From Burkholderiales bacterium (GTDB lineage Bacteria; Pseudomonadota; Gammaproteobacteria; Burkholderiales; Burkholderiaceae_C), in NCBI GenBank assembly GCA_021414305.1, contig JAIOOS010000020.1:62001-126000 (forward strand): 64,000 nucleotides of DNA, given 5' to 3'. Below are positions 39,454 through 48,453 of this stretch, piece after piece. The position numbers and the translations under genes were made by a program. How positions within the stretch are numbered: the first letter of the stretch is position 1; every line of letters begins with the position of its first letter. A model generated the notes under the pieces. The model ran no database searches. It saw nothing but the letters and a program-made list of their open reading frames with translations, and was not told where the DNA came from.

Positions 39454-40845
39454 TCAGGAAAGACCATCGGGCCGGCCGTGGCCGAGGAACGCGCCGTCGG
39501 CAGCGAGGGCGCGCTGCAGCTCGGGCACCGCCAGCTCGTGCGGGCGAGCGCCCTGCGCCAGGGCGAGCGCGGCCGCCGTGCCCGCCGCCTGGCCCATGAC
39601 GAAGCAGGCGCCGGAGACGCGCGCGGCCGAGTGGCCTTCGTGCGTCATCGAGGCGCAACGGCCGGCAACCAGCAGGTTGGGCACCGCCCGCGGCTGGTCG
39701 CGCCGCGGCAGCAGCATCCGGTACGGAAGGTGGTTGAAGCCGCGCGAGCCCGCCGCCGGCCAGCGCCATTCGACGTCGCCGGCGACGTGCAGCTCGAGCG
39801 GCCAGCCGTTGACGCCGATCGTGTCTTCGAAGTCGGCGCAGCCGATCACGTCGTCGGCGGTGAGCGCGACCTCGCCGACCAGGCGCCGGGTCTCGCGAAT
39901 GCCGAGCTGCGGTGCCAGCTCGAGCGCGTACGCTTCCTCGAAGCCGGGCACTTTCGCGCGCAGGAAGCGCAGGTAGTCGACCGCCTGGCGCCGGCCTTCC
40001 ACCTCGCCCGCCGAGAGCGAGCGCGCGTCGGTGCCGTCGGTGGCGCTGCCGTCGGCGTTCTTCAGCTGGGTGACGTTGACCCGCCACTCGGAGGCGTGCT
40101 TCTGCGGGCGGACGATCGCGCCGCGGCGCGGAAAGCGGTACTCGCCGGCGGCCTCGGCGGCGTCCATGCGCTCGGGAATCGTGCGCCAGGCTTCACCGGC
40201 GCGCGCCGCGTCCACGTTGCCGACGCGAAACATCAGCGTCGGGAAGAGCAAGCTGCCGGCGGCGTCGCCCTTTTCCATCGCCACGCCGGCGAAGTGGGCC
40301 AGGTCGCCGTCGCCCGAGCAGTCGATGAAGGTGCGGGCGCGCACCGCGACCCGGCCCGACTTCGTTTCCAGCAGCAGCGCATCGAGCGCCTCGTCGTGAT
40401 GCGAGACGCCGACCGCGAACGCATGGAACAGCAGCTCGACGCCGGCTTCGAGCAGCAGCGCGTCGGCGGCGCACTTGAAGGCGGCGGTGTCGTAGGCCTG
40501 GGCGTGGATGCGGCCGAAGACCAGGTGCGGCTCGTTCAGCCCGCCGAGGGCGCGCATCCGGGCGAGCAGGTCGTCGGCAATGCCGTGCACCACCTGCACG
40601 ATCTCGCCGTGCACGTTGGCGTGCAGGCCGCAGAAGTTGGTCACGCCCGCGGCCGTGCCCATGCCGCCGAGAAAGCCGTAGCGCTCCACGAGCAGGGTGC
40701 GCGCGCCGTGCCGCGCCGCCGCGGTCGCCGCGGCGATGCCGGCCGGGCCGCCGCCGAGCACGACAACGTCGTACTCGCCGAACACCGGGGTCGCGCGGGC
40801 CGGCTCGGCGACCGTTGTCGAGGCGGGATCGGAAGGTCGATTCAT
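39454..40845 (-). CDS. FAD-dependent oxidoreductase (FAD_oxidored type)
   Basis: 463 residues. The N-terminus carries a dinucleotide-binding GxGxxG ('[20 protein letters not shown]', residues ~26-45) and '[20 protein letters not shown]', followed by '[16 protein letters not shown]' and a C-terminal FAD contact ('[20 protein letters not shown]'). This is the pattern of the FAD-dependent oxidoreductase family near fumarate-reductase-type flavoproteins and xanthan-lyase-like proteins. No signal peptide is seen, so it should be cytosolic. The substrate is not evident. It is divergent from argB, with the ATG at 40845-40843. Confidence 0.85.
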   Translation of the reverse strand: MNRPSDPASTTVAEPARATPVFGEYDVVVLGGGPAGIAAATAAARHGARTLLVERYGFLGGMGTAAGVTNFCGLHANVHGEIVQVVHGIADDLLARMRALGGLNEPHLVFGRIHAQAYDTAAFKCAADALLLEAGVELLFHAFAVGVSHHDEALDALLLETKSGRVAVRARTFIDCSGDGDLAHFAGVAMEKGDAAGSLLFPTLMFRVGNVDAARAGEAWRTIPERMDAAEAAGEYRFPRRGAIVRPQKHASEWRVNVTQLKNADGSATDGTDARSLSAGEVEGRRQAVDYLRFLRAKVPGFEEAYALELAPQLGIRETRRLVGEVALTADDVIGCADFEDTIGVNGWPLELHVAGDVEWRWPAAGSRGFNHLPYRMLLPRRDQPRAVPNLLVAGRCASMTHEGHSAARVSGACFVMGQAAGTAAALALAQGARPHELAVPELQRALAADGAFLGHGRPDGLS

Positions 40846-40915
40846 CGTCGCGGTGCGGCAGGCAGCGTGTAGGATTCTGGACGCTTTCCTCGTTGCCCTT
40901 CGCGGGCCCGCCGCC

Positions 40916-41839
40916 ATGACCGCACCGCCCGCCCATGTCGCATCCGCGACCCACGATCTCTCGCACGTCGCCCCGCGCGACAAGGCCGAGATCCTCGCCC
41001 AGGCGCTGCCCTACATCCGCAAGTTCCACGGCAAGACCATCGTCATCAAGTACGGCGGCAACGCCATGACCGACCCGGCGCTGCAGCAGGACTTCGCCGA
41101 AGACGTGGTGCTGCTCAAGCTGGTGGGCATGAACCCGGTGGTGGTGCACGGCGGCGGCCCGCAGATCGAGGAAGCGCTGGCCAAGATCGGCAAGAAGGGC
41201 CAGTTCATCCAGGGCATGCGCGTCACCGACGAGGAGACCATGGAGGTCGTCGAGTGGGTGCTCGCCGGCCAGGTGCAGCAGGACATCGTCGGCCTGATCA
41301 ACGTCGCCGGCGGCAAGGCGGTGGGCCTGACGGGCCGGGACGGCGGCCTGATCCGCGCCAAGAAGCTGCGCATGATGGACCTCAACGATCCGAGCAAGGA
41401 GCACGATGTCGGCTCGGTCGGCGAGATCGAGTCGATCGACCCGAGCGTGGTCAAGGCGCTGCAGGACGACGCCTTCATCCCGGTGATCTCGCCGCTCGGC
41501 TTCGGCGCCGACAACGAGAACTACAACATCAACGCCGACGTCGTCGCCGGCAAGCTGGCCGAGGTGCTGAAGGCCGAGAAGCTGATGATGCTGACCAACA
41601 CGCCCGGCGTGCTCGACAAGTCCGGCAAGCTCCTCACCGACCTCACCGCGCGCGAGATCGACGAGCTGTTCGCCGACGGCACCATCTCCGGCGGCATGCT
41701 GCCGAAGATCCAGTCGGCGCTCGACGCGGCGAAGAACGGCGTCAACACGGTGCACATCATCGACGGCCGGGTGCCGCACGCGATGCTGCTGGAAGTGCTC
41801 ACCGAGCAGGCCTACGGCACGATGATCCGCTCGCGTTGA
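40916..41839 (+). CDS. argB: acetylglutamate kinase
   Basis: 307 residues of a textbook ArgB: '[13 protein letters not shown]' (ATP-binding Lys), '[14 protein letters not shown]', '[14 protein letters not shown]', '[21 protein letters not shown]', '[18 protein letters not shown]', '[18 protein letters not shown]'. It phosphorylates N-acetyl-L-glutamate in the second step of arginine biosynthesis and is usually inhibited by arginine. I chose the ATG at 40916 ([10 protein letters not shown]). Its stop TGA overlaps a TTG start of the next gene, so the two are coupled; argB followed by this phosphatase and slmA is a common Burkholderiales order. Confidence 0.97.
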   Translation: MTAPPAHVASATHDLSHVAPRDKAEILAQALPYIRKFHGKTIVIKYGGNAMTDPALQQDFAEDVVLLKLVGMNPVVVHGGGPQIEEALAKIGKKGQFIQGMRVTDEETMEVVEWVLAGQVQQDIVGLINVAGGKAVGLTGRDGGLIRAKKLRMMDLNDPSKEHDVGSVGEIESIDPSVVKALQDDAFIPVISPLGFGADNENYNINADVVAGKLAEVLKAEKLMMLTNTPGVLDKSGKLLTDLTAREIDELFADGTISGGMLPKIQSALDAAKNGVNTVHIIDGRVPHAMLLEVLTEQAYGTMIRSR

Positions 41840-42564
41840 AGAAGAAGCCGAAGCCGGTCTGGCTCTTCGACCTCGACAACACCTTGCACGACGCGAGCGG
41901 CGCGGCGTTCGGCGAGATGCACCTGGCGATCGGCGACTACGTGGTGCGCCACCTCGGCATCACGGCCGAGGAAGCCGACGCCCTGCGCCATCGCTACTGG
42001 CAGCGCTACGGCGCCACCATGCTCGGCCTGGTGCGCCACCACGGCATCCGGGCGGCCCACTTCCTCGAGGAAACGCACCGCATGCCCGGCCTCGAGAAGC
42101 GCCTGCGCGCCAGCGCCCCTGACCGGGCCGCGCTCTCCCGGCTGCCGGGACGCAAGTACATCCTGACCAACGCGCCGCGCGCCTACGCGATGCGCGTGCT
42201 CGACACGCTCGGCTTCACCCACCGCTTCGACGGCGTGATCACGATCGAGGACATGACGATGTTCGGCATGCCCCGGCCCAAGCCCGATACCCGGATGTTC
42301 CGCCGGCTGGTGGCCCGCCTGGGGGTGCCGGCGTCGCGCTGCATCCTGGTCGAAGACACCCTGCAGCATCTGAAGGCGGCGCGCTCGCTCGGCATGCGCA
42401 CCGTCTGGATGCAGCGCTGGCTCGGCGGCGGCACCGGCGGGCGGCTTCTCGGCGGCACGAACAGGGGCGCCGCCACGAGTAAAAACGAGCGAAGAAGTGG
42501 CCATAAACCGGCATACGTGTGTGCCAGAATCGGTTCGCTTCGCAAGCTCACCCCAGCCCAATGA
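41836..42564 (+). CDS. HAD-superfamily pyrimidine 5'-nucleotidase
   Basis: 242 residues, starting from TTG at 41836 that overlaps the argB stop (TTGA). HAD motif I is '[14 protein letters not shown]' (D12, D14); motif II '[13 protein letters not shown]'; motif III/IV '[13 protein letters not shown]' and '[19 protein letters not shown]'. This is the eukaryote-like pyrimidine 5'-nucleotidase/HAD family, which dephosphorylates UMP/CMP-type nucleotides. The C-terminal ~40 residues ('[14 protein letters not shown]' onward) are longer than needed for the fold. The stop overlaps the start of slmA by four bases (ATGA). Confidence 0.85.
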   Translation: MKKKPKPVWLFDLDNTLHDASGAAFGEMHLAIGDYVVRHLGITAEEADALRHRYWQRYGATMLGLVRHHGIRAAHFLEETHRMPGLEKRLRASAPDRAALSRLPGRKYILTNAPRAYAMRVLDTLGFTHRFDGVITIEDMTMFGMPRPKPDTRMFRRLVARLGVPASRCILVEDTLQHLKAARSLGMRTVWMQRWLGGGTGGRLLGGTNRGAATSKNERRSGHKPAYVCARIGSLRKLTPAQ

Positions 42565-43274
42565 TCCCTTCCTCCGACCCGCCTGCCGGCATCGCCGGCG
42601 AACCCGCGGGAGAGGTCGAAGTGGAACCCCCGGAGCCTTCCCGCTCGGCCCTGCTGGCGCCCCTGGTGGACGGCGCCGCCGCTCCGTCCCCGCGCAAGCG
42701 CCCGCGCCCGGGCGAGCGCCGCATCCAGATCCTGGAAACGCTCGCCACCATGCTGCAGGAGCCGGGCGCCGACCGCATCACCACCGCCGCGCTCGCGGCC
42801 CGGCTCGACGTCTCCGAGGCGGCGCTCTATCGCCACTTCGCGAGCAAGGCGCAGATGTTCGAGGGCCTGATCGAGTTCATCGAGCAGAGCGTGTTCACGC
42901 TCGTCAACCAGGTGATCGAGCGCGAGCCCAGCCCGAACGCGCAGGTGCAGCGGATCCTGCTGGTGCTGCTGCAGTTCGGCGAGAAGAATCCGGGGATGAC
43001 GCGGGTGATGGTGGGCGACGCGCTGGTGTTCGAGAACGAGCGCCTGCAGACGCGCATGAACCAGTTCTTCGAGCGCATCGAGTCGCAGCTCCGGCAGAGC
43101 CTGCGCGCCCGCGCCGAGGCCTCGGGCGCGGCCACCCCGACCGTCGACGCCAACGCCCAGGCGTCGGCGCTCACCTCGTTCGCGATCGGCCGGCTCCAGC
43201 GCTTCGCGCGCTCGGGCTTCCGCAAGAGCCCCACCGAGCACCTCGACGTCGCCCTGCGCCTGTTCGTCGGTTGA
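42561..43274 (+). CDS. slmA: nucleoid occlusion factor SlmA (TetR family)
   Basis: 237 residues. After a ~45-residue acidic/proline-rich N-terminal extension comes a TetR-type HTH ('RPGERRIQILETLATMLQ', 'ITTAALAARLDVSEAALYRH', 'FASKAQMFEGLIEF') and the SlmA-specific C-terminal domain ('QRILLVLLQFGEKNPGMTRV', 'GDALVFENERLQTRMNQFFE'). SlmA binds DNA sites around the nucleoid and blocks FtsZ ring assembly over the chromosome. The context after argB and the HAD phosphatase supports the assignment. The start ATG at 42561 overlaps the previous stop. Confidence 0.93.
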   Translation: MIPSSDPPAGIAGEPAGEVEVEPPEPSRSALLAPLVDGAAAPSPRKRPRPGERRIQILETLATMLQEPGADRITTAALAARLDVSEAALYRHFASKAQMFEGLIEFIEQSVFTLVNQVIEREPSPNAQVQRILLVLLQFGEKNPGMTRVMVGDALVFENERLQTRMNQFFERIESQLRQSLRARAEASGAATPTVDANAQASALTSFAIGRLQRFARSGFRKSPTEHLDVALRLFVG

Positions 43275-43284
43275 GGGTGGGTCG

Positions 43285-43956
43285 ATGACGACGATCCTGG
43301 CCGGCGGCCGGCCGCTCACCTTGCTGCCCGAGAAGGCCGCGTTCATCGCCGCCAGCGGCACGCTCCTCGTCGCCGACGCGCACATCGGCAAGGCGGTGAG
43401 CTTTCGCGCTCTTGGCGTGCCGGTGCCGCGCGGAACCACCAGCGAAACCCTGGCGGGGTTGACGGCGCTGGTGCGGCGCACCGGCGCCCGGCGGATCGTC
43501 TTCCTCGGTGACTTCCTGCATTCGGCGCGGGCGCATGCGCCGGCCACGCTCGCCGCGGTCGCTGCCTGGCGCGACGCCCACCGCGCGCTCGAGCTGGTGC
43601 TGGTGCGCGGCAACCACGACGACCGCGCCGGCGACCCGCCCGAAGCGCTCGGGATCCGCGTCGTCGACGAGCCGCTCCTCGAGGACGGATTCGCGCTCTG
43701 CCACCACCCGCGGCCGCTGGCAGGCCGATACGTGCTCGCCGGCCACCTGCACCCGTGCGTGAGCGTCGGCGTGCGCAGCTGGGATCACCTGCGCCTGCCG
43801 TGCTTCTGGTTCGCCGATGCGGTAGGCGTGCTGCCCGCGTTCGGCGCCTTCACCGGCATGCACCCGGTGCGCGCTGGCGCCGACGACCGGCTGTTCGCGG
43901 TCGCCGACAACGTGGTCGCGGCCATGCCCGTGGCGAGCGAGCGCTTCGCCGCCTGA
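43285..43956 (+). CDS. pdeM: PdeM-type metallophosphoesterase (DNA-repair-associated endonuclease family)
   Basis: 223 residues with all calcineurin-like motifs in order: 'LLVADAHIGKA', 'IVFLGDFLHSA', 'LVRGNHDDRA', 'CHHPRPLAGRYVLAGHLHP'. The F/W-rich C-terminus ('LRLPCFWFADAVGVLPAFGA') is typical of the ligase-associated endonuclease PdeM, which is usually encoded with an Lhr-like helicase, an ATP-dependent ligase and an exonuclease. None of these partners is present here. It follows slmA by ten bases and may be read from the argB-slmA transcript. Confidence 0.88.
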   Translation: MTTILAGGRPLTLLPEKAAFIAASGTLLVADAHIGKAVSFRALGVPVPRGTTSETLAGLTALVRRTGARRIVFLGDFLHSARAHAPATLAAVAAWRDAHRALELVLVRGNHDDRAGDPPEALGIRVVDEPLLEDGFALCHHPRPLAGRYVLAGHLHPCVSVGVRSWDHLRLPCFWFADAVGVLPAFGAFTGMHPVRAGADDRLFAVADNVVAAMPVASERFAA

Positions 43957-43966
43957 GGGCGGCCAC

Positions 43967-43972
43967 TAAACT
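43967..43972 (+). promoter_or_regulatory. -10 box TAAACT of the DUF815 ATPase gene
   Basis: TAAACT ends six bases before the ATG at 43979, in the order CACTAAACTGCCCGC-ATG. No consensus -35 is seen at the expected distance. This spacing predicts transcription starting at or next to the start codon (leaderless mRNA), the same geometry as higB and hisI in this window. Confidence 0.45.
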
Positions 43973-43978
43973 GCCCGC

Positions 43979-44854
43979 ATGATCTCGAACCCGTCGCTGC
44001 AGCACCTGATCGACCGCGCCGAGGCGCTGCTGGCGCGCATCGAGGCGGTGGTACCGCATCCGCTCGCGGCGCCCGACTGGAGCGCATCGATCGCCTTCCG
44101 CTACAGGAAGCGCGGGGGCTCGGGCCTGATCGAGCCCGTGCGGCACGTCGCCGCGATTCGCCTCGGCTCGCTGGTCGAGGTGGGGCCGCAGAAGGAACGG
44201 CTGCTGCGCAACACCGAGCAGTTCGTCGCCGGCCACGGGGCCAACAACGTGCTGCTCACCGGCGCGCGTGGCACGGGGAAGAGCTCGCTGATCAAGGCCT
44301 GCCTGAACGAATTCGCCGGGCAGGGCCTGCGCCTGATCGAGGTCGACAAGACCGACCTGGTCGACCTGCCCGACATCGTCGACCTCGTGGCCGAGCGGCC
44401 CGAGCGCTTCATCGTCTTCTGCGACGACCTCTCGTTCGACGAAGGCGAGCCCGGCTACAAGGCGCTGAAGTCGATCCTCGACGGCTCGATCTCCGAGGCC
44501 TCGGACAACGTGCTGATCTACGCCACCAGCAACCGCCGCCACCTGCTGCCCGAGTACATGAAGGAGAACCTCACGTACCAGCACACCGAGGATGGCGAAG
44601 TCCATCCCGGCGAGGTGATCGAGGAGAAGATCTCGCTCTCCGAGCGCTTCGGCCTGTGGGTGAGCTTCTATCCCTTCAGCCAGAACGAGTACCTGGCGAT
44701 CGTTGCCGAGTGGCTGCGCTCGTTCAAGGTCGACGCCGAGGCGATCGCCGCGGCGCGCCAGGAGGCGCTGGTCTGGGCGCTCGAGCGGGGTTCGCGCTCG
44801 GGCCGGGTCGCGTTCCAGTTCGCCAAGGACTACGCCGGAAGGCATCACGCGTGA
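43979..44854 (+). CDS. DUF815 family AAA+ ATPase
   Basis: 291 residues. Walker A is GARGTGKS at 95-102 ('NNVLLTGARGTGKSSLIKA'), Walker B 'RFIVFCDDLSFDEGE', and sensor 1 'NVLIYATSNRRHLLP' lies in the usual DUF815 context ('KALKSILDGSISEASDNVL', 'LSERFGLWVSFYPFSQNEYL'). The family is widespread in proteobacteria but its target is not established. The gene is coupled to the next one by a GTGA overlap. A -10 box lies six bases before the ATG and no Shine-Dalgarno is visible. Confidence 0.92.
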   Translation: MISNPSLQHLIDRAEALLARIEAVVPHPLAAPDWSASIAFRYRKRGGSGLIEPVRHVAAIRLGSLVEVGPQKERLLRNTEQFVAGHGANNVLLTGARGTGKSSLIKACLNEFAGQGLRLIEVDKTDLVDLPDIVDLVAERPERFIVFCDDLSFDEGEPGYKALKSILDGSISEASDNVLIYATSNRRHLLPEYMKENLTYQHTEDGEVHPGEVIEEKISLSERFGLWVSFYPFSQNEYLAIVAEWLRSFKVDAEAIAAARQEALVWALERGSRSGRVAFQFAKDYAGRHHA

Positions 44855-45291
44855 CCGCACTTGCCGGCGAGCGCCGTCCGGTGGACGTCGCGGTAGGCGT
44901 GCTGATCGACCGCGAAGGGCGCTTCCTTCTCACCTCGCGCCCCGAAGGCAAGGTCTACGCCGGCTACTGGGAGTTCCCGGGCGGGAAGCTCGAGCAAGGC
45001 GAATCGGTCGAGACCGCCTTGCGGCGCGAGCTGCACGAGGAGCTCGGCATCACGATCGGCGCGGCCGAGCCGTGGAACGTGACCCTGATGGACTACGCGC
45101 ACGCCCGGGTGCGGCTGCATTTCTGCAAGGTGCGCGAATGGCAAGGCGCCTTCGAGATGAAGGAAGGCCAGGCGATGGCGTGGCAGACGCTGCCGGTCCA
45201 GGTGGCGCCGGTGCTGCCTGGCACGCTGCCGGTGCTCGATTGGTTCGCCGCCGAGCAGGGCTTCGCCGGGGCGACGAACTCGAATCCGTGA
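44851..45291 (+). CDS. mutT: MutT-like NUDIX hydrolase (8-oxo-dGTP diphosphatase)
   Basis: 146 residues from a GTG overlapping the preceding stop. The NUDIX box is complete: 'GGKLEQGESVETALRREL' followed by 'HEELGI'. The start 'RPVDVAVGVLIDREGRFLLT', 'SRPEGKVYAGYWEFPGGK' and 'LMDYAHARVRLHFCKVREWQ' match MutT, which hydrolyses 8-oxo-dGTP to protect DNA from oxidised precursors. A MutT-like gene directly after a DUF815 ATPase is a common Burkholderiales pair. Confidence 0.88.
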   Translation: MTALAGERRPVDVAVGVLIDREGRFLLTSRPEGKVYAGYWEFPGGKLEQGESVETALRRELHEELGITIGAAEPWNVTLMDYAHARVRLHFCKVREWQGAFEMKEGQAMAWQTLPVQVAPVLPGTLPVLDWFAAEQGFAGATNSNP

Positions 45292-45300
45292 GCCCGCCGC

Positions 45301-45306
45301 TACACT
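45301..45306 (+). promoter_or_regulatory. -10 box TACACT of hisI
   Basis: TACACT ends six bases before the hisI ATG at 45313 (GCTACACTGATCCG-ATG). No good -35 box at 17 bp. It predicts a leaderless or near-leaderless hisIE transcript start, in addition to read-through from upstream genes. Confidence 0.45.
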
Positions 45307-45312
45307 GATCCG

Positions 45313-45711
45313 ATGAGCTGGCTGGACGAGGTGAAGTGGGACCGCGACGGCCTGGTGCCGGCGATCGCCCAGGAGGTCGGCACGAACGACGTGCTGATGC
45401 TCGCCTTCATGAACCGCGACGCCCTGGCGCGCACCGCCGAGCTGGGCGAGGCGGTCTACTGGAGCCGCTCTCGCAACCGGCTCTGGCACAAGGGCGAGGA
45501 GAGCGGCAACGTGCAGAAGGTGCGGGAGCTGCGCCTCGACTGCGACAACGACGTCGTGCTGCTCAAGGTGGAGCAGACCAGCCGCGAGCCGGGCGAGCCG
45601 GCCGTCGCCTGCCACACCGGGCGGCATTCCTGCTTCTTCCAGCTCTTTCGCGACGGCGCCTGGCACACGGTCGATCCGGTCTTGAAAGATCCCGAAAGCA
45701 TCTACAGATAG
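45313..45711 (+). CDS. hisI: phosphoribosyl-AMP cyclohydrolase
   Basis: 132 residues with the HisI hallmarks '[13 protein letters not shown]', '[20 protein letters not shown]', '[14 protein letters not shown]' and the metal-binding '[10 protein letters not shown]'. It opens the ring of phosphoribosyl-AMP in histidine biosynthesis. It is a separate gene from hisE, as is usual in betaproteobacteria, and hisE follows after seven bases. The rest of the histidine operon is not in the upstream part of the window. Confidence 0.96.
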   Translation: MSWLDEVKWDRDGLVPAIAQEVGTNDVLMLAFMNRDALARTAELGEAVYWSRSRNRLWHKGEESGNVQKVRELRLDCDNDVVLLKVEQTSREPGEPAVACHTGRHSCFFQLFRDGAWHTVDPVLKDPESIYR

Positions 45712-45718
45712 CGGCGCG

Positions 45719-46084
45719 ATGGACTCACCCGTGGTTTCCGCCAACGACACCCTGGCCCGGCTCGCCGCCGTGATCGAGGCGCGGCGCGCCGGCGATCCCG
45801 AGAAGAGCTATGTCGCGCGGCTTTTCGCCAAGGGCGGCGACGCGGTGCTGAAGAAGATCGGCGAAGAGGCGACCGAGGTCGTCATGGCCTGCAAGGACGG
45901 CGACCCGAAGAAGGTGGTCGCCGAGGTCGCCGACCTCTGGTTCCACACCCTGATCGCGCTCGCCCAGCACGGCCTCGCGCCGGCCGACGTGCTGGCCGAG
46001 CTCGAGCGCCGCGAGGGCCAGTCGGGGCTGGAGGAATTCGCCGCCCGCAAGATGCAATCGAGAGAAAGGGAACAGGGCTCATGA
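45719..46084 (+). CDS. hisE: phosphoribosyl-ATP pyrophosphatase
   Basis: 121 residues; '[20 protein letters not shown]', '[20 protein letters not shown]', '[13 protein letters not shown]' and '[13 protein letters not shown]' are the all-helical MazG-like HisE signature with its acidic metal-binding residues. It converts phosphoribosyl-ATP to phosphoribosyl-AMP, the step before HisI. The stop overlaps the start of the next gene by four bases (ATGA). Confidence 0.95.
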   Translation: MDSPVVSANDTLARLAAVIEARRAGDPEKSYVARLFAKGGDAVLKKIGEEATEVVMACKDGDPKKVVAEVADLWFHTLIALAQHGLAPADVLAELERREGQSGLEEFAARKMQSREREQGS

Positions 46085-46458
46085 ACGAGATCATCGAGAT
46101 CGACCCGCGCCAGCAGAACCTGAAGACGCTGGGCCACATCAGCTACTTCATGCACGCGATCGTCGCCGTCGGCGCGGTCCTGCCCGGCGTGCAGGGCAGC
46201 GTGCTGCTGCTCCTGATCGCCTTCGCGCTCGACATGTGGAAGCGCGACGAGGCCCGCGGCACCTGGCAGGAGTCGCATTTCAGCTGGCGCATCCGCAGCG
46301 TGCTCTGGGCCGGCGGCCTGTACCTGATCACCGCCCCGCTCTGGCTCCTGATCATCGTTCCGGGCTGGATCGCCTGGGCGCTGATCTCGATCTGGTTCCT
46401 CTACCGCATCGTCCGCGGCTGGCTGAACCTGTCGTCGAACACGCCGATGCCGGCCTGA
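46081..46458 (+). CDS. DUF4870-like small membrane protein
   Basis: 125 residues with three or four hydrophobic segments ('[17 protein letters not shown]', '[14 protein letters not shown]', '[20 protein letters not shown]', '[19 protein letters not shown]'). The pattern fits the DUF4870 family of small inner-membrane proteins of unknown function. A homologue between hisE and the HIT gene is common in Burkholderiales. It overlaps hisE by four bases, so it is translated with the his genes. Confidence 0.75.
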   Translation: MNEIIEIDPRQQNLKTLGHISYFMHAIVAVGAVLPGVQGSVLLLLIAFALDMWKRDEARGTWQESHFSWRIRSVLWAGGLYLITAPLWLLIIVPGWIAWALISIWFLYRIVRGWLNLSSNTPMPA

Positions 46459-46473
46459 AGGGGAGGCCTCGAG

Positions 46474-46821
46474 ATGAATCGCGACCCCAGTTGCATCTTC
46501 TGCAGAATAGTCGCCGGCGAGATCCCGAGCCGCAAGGCCTACGAGGACGACGAGCTGCTCGCCTTCCACGACATCGCCCCCTGGGCGCCGGTGCACGTGC
46601 TCGTCATCCCGAAGGAGCACGTCGCCAGCTTCTACGACGTGACCGAGGGGCACACCCCGATGCTCGGCCGGATCATGGCGCTGGCGCCCCGGCTGATGCG
46701 CGAGAACGGTGTGACCGGAGGTTTCCGCACCCTGGTGAACACGGGGCCCGACGGGCGTCAGGAAGTACCGCACCTCCATGTGCACGTCATGGGCGGTCCG
46801 CGGCCCTGGGCGAAGGGCTGA
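46474..46821 (+). CDS. HIT family protein (HinT-like)
   Basis: 115 residues with the histidine triad 'HLHVHVMGG' and the conserved start 'DPSCIFCRIVAGEIPSRKAY', 'AFHDIAPWAPVHVLVIPKEH'. HinT-type proteins hydrolyse nucleoside phosphoramidates. The two cysteines and later histidine at the N-terminus may bind zinc, as in many HIT proteins. It is followed by tatA with a separate promoter-like TAGAAT at 46824-46829. Confidence 0.93.
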   Translation: MNRDPSCIFCRIVAGEIPSRKAYEDDELLAFHDIAPWAPVHVLVIPKEHVASFYDVTEGHTPMLGRIMALAPRLMRENGVTGGFRTLVNTGPDGRQEVPHLHVHVMGGPRPWAKG

Positions 46822-46860
46822 CCTAGAATCCGCCCCTAATTCCTCATCGAAAGACCAATC

Positions 46861-47100
46861 ATGGGTTCATTCAGTGTCTGGCACTGGCTGATCGTCCTGC
46901 TGATCGTGGTGGTGATCTTCGGCACGAAGAAGTTGCGCAACATCGGCAGCGACCTCGGCGGCGCGGTCAAGGGCTTCAAGGACGGGGTCCGCGACGGCAC
47001 CGCCTCGCCCGAGGATCCGGCCTCGCCGACCAAGCAGGTCAGCAGCGCGCGCACCGTCGATCCGGGAACGGTCGACGTGGAAGCGAAGACCAAGTCGTAA
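46861..47100 (+). CDS. tatA: Sec-independent translocase subunit TatA
   Basis: 79 residues: one N-terminal membrane helix ('[17 protein letters not shown]'), then the TatA hinge and amphipathic helix ('[20 protein letters not shown]'), then a polar tail. TatA multimers form the protein-conducting element of the twin-arginine pathway, which exports folded proteins. First of the tatABC operon. Confidence 0.95.
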   Translation: MGSFSVWHWLIVLLIVVVIFGTKKLRNIGSDLGGAVKGFKDGVRDGTASPEDPASPTKQVSSARTVDPGTVDVEAKTKS

Positions 47101-47157
47101 GCGCCTTGACCTGATCCGCGCCGCACCCGCGACGGGTCAGCGGGACAGAGACCAGCA

Positions 47158-47643
47158 ATGATCGACTTCGGCTTCGACAAGATCGCCCTCATCGGCGCCG
47201 TGGCCCTGATCGTCATCGGCCCGGAGAAGCTGCCGCGCGTCGCCCGCACCGTGGGCACTCTCATCGGCAAGGCGCAGCGCTACGTCGCCGACGTCAAGGC
47301 CGAGGTCAACCGCTCGATCGAGCTCGAAGACCTGAAGAAGATGAAGACGCAGTTCGAGGAAGCCGCGCGCAACGTCGAGCAGACGGTCTCGAGCGAGATC
47401 AACCAGACCACCAGCGACCTGCAGTCGGCGTGGCAGCCGCCGGAATCGGACGCCCTGCCGCCCAACAGCGGCCAGCACGACGGCCTGACGCCGGCGCCGC
47501 AGTACCGGCATCCGAAGAAGAACTGGCGCCTGAAGCGCGGCGCGATGCCGCAGTGGTACAAGCAGAAGGCAGGCATCCGCGGCAAGGCCCAGTCGGGCGC
47601 CGCGCGGGTGGCGCGCTTTCGTCCGCGGCGCCTCGGCGTGTGA
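47158..47643 (+). CDS. tatB: Sec-independent translocase subunit TatB
   Basis: 161 residues: '[20 protein letters not shown]' then '[20 protein letters not shown]' is the TatB signature, including the Glu after the helix. A long amphipathic helix and a basic, proline-containing tail ('[15 protein letters not shown]') follow, as in other Burkholderiales. TatB forms the substrate receptor with TatC. Its stop overlaps the tatC GTG start. Confidence 0.95.
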   Translation: MIDFGFDKIALIGAVALIVIGPEKLPRVARTVGTLIGKAQRYVADVKAEVNRSIELEDLKKMKTQFEEAARNVEQTVSSEINQTTSDLQSAWQPPESDALPPNSGQHDGLTPAPQYRHPKKNWRLKRGAMPQWYKQKAGIRGKAQSGAARVARFRPRRLGV

Positions 47644-48425
47644 GCGCCGACAAGGGCCCCGACGACGAGCTCGCCGGCACCGAGCAGCCGTTCGTCTCGC
47701 ACCTGATCGAGCTGCGCGACCGGCTGATCCGCGCTTCGATCGCGGTCGGCATCTGCTTCGGCGTGCTCTCGTTCTACCCCGGCCCCGGCGCGCTCTACGA
47801 CCTGCTCGCCGCGCCGCTGGTCTCGCACCTGCCGGCGGGCGGCACGCTGATCGCCACCAACGTGATCTCGCCGTTCCTCGTGCCGCTGAAGATCACGCTC
47901 ATGGCCGCCTTCCTGGCGGCGCTGCCGGTCGTGCTGTACCAGGCCTGGGCGTTCGTCGCGCCCGGCCTCTACATGCACGAGAAGAAGCTGGTGCTGCCGC
48001 TGGTGATCTCGAGCACGCTGCTGTTCTTCCTCGGCATCGGCTTCTGCTACTTCTTCGTCTTCGGCAAGGTCTTCACCTTCATCCAGGCGTTCGCGCCGAA
48101 GAGCGTCTCGGCGATGCCGGACATCGAGGCCTACCTCAGCTTCGTGCTGACGATGTTCATCGCCTTCGGCGCGGCCTTCGAGGTGCCGATCGTCGTCGTC
48201 GTGCTGGCGCGGATCGGCATGGTGAGCATCGAGAAGCTGAAGGCCTTCCGCAGCTACTTCATCGTCCTCGCGTTCATCATCGCCGCGGTGCTGACTCCCC
48301 CCGACGTCGTCTCGCAGCTCGCGCTGGCGATCCCGATGTGCCTGCTCTACGAAGTGGGCATCTGGGCGGCGGTGATCTTCATCAAGCACACCCAGCCGCC
48401 GGCCGAGGAGAAGGCGGCGTCGTAG
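47640..48425 (+). CDS. tatC: Sec-independent translocase subunit TatC
   Basis: 261 residues from a GTG at 47640 overlapping tatB. Six membrane helices and family motifs are present: '[20 protein letters not shown]', '[20 protein letters not shown]', '[20 protein letters not shown]', '[19 protein letters not shown]', '[20 protein letters not shown]'. TatC recognises the twin-arginine signal. Its likely clients in this window include DsbA and the Rieske subunit PetA. The gene converges on the Deg protease gene 28 bases downstream. Confidence 0.96.
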   Translation: MSADKGPDDELAGTEQPFVSHLIELRDRLIRASIAVGICFGVLSFYPGPGALYDLLAAPLVSHLPAGGTLIATNVISPFLVPLKITLMAAFLAALPVVLYQAWAFVAPGLYMHEKKLVLPLVISSTLLFFLGIGFCYFFVFGKVFTFIQAFAPKSVSAMPDIEAYLSFVLTMFIAFGAAFEVPIVVVVLARIGMVSIEKLKAFRSYFIVLAFIIAAVLTPPDVVSQLALAIPMCLLYEVGIWAAVIFIKHTQPPAEEKAAS

Positions 48426-48453
48426 GCCGCCGGCGCCGCCGCGCCGGGCGCTG

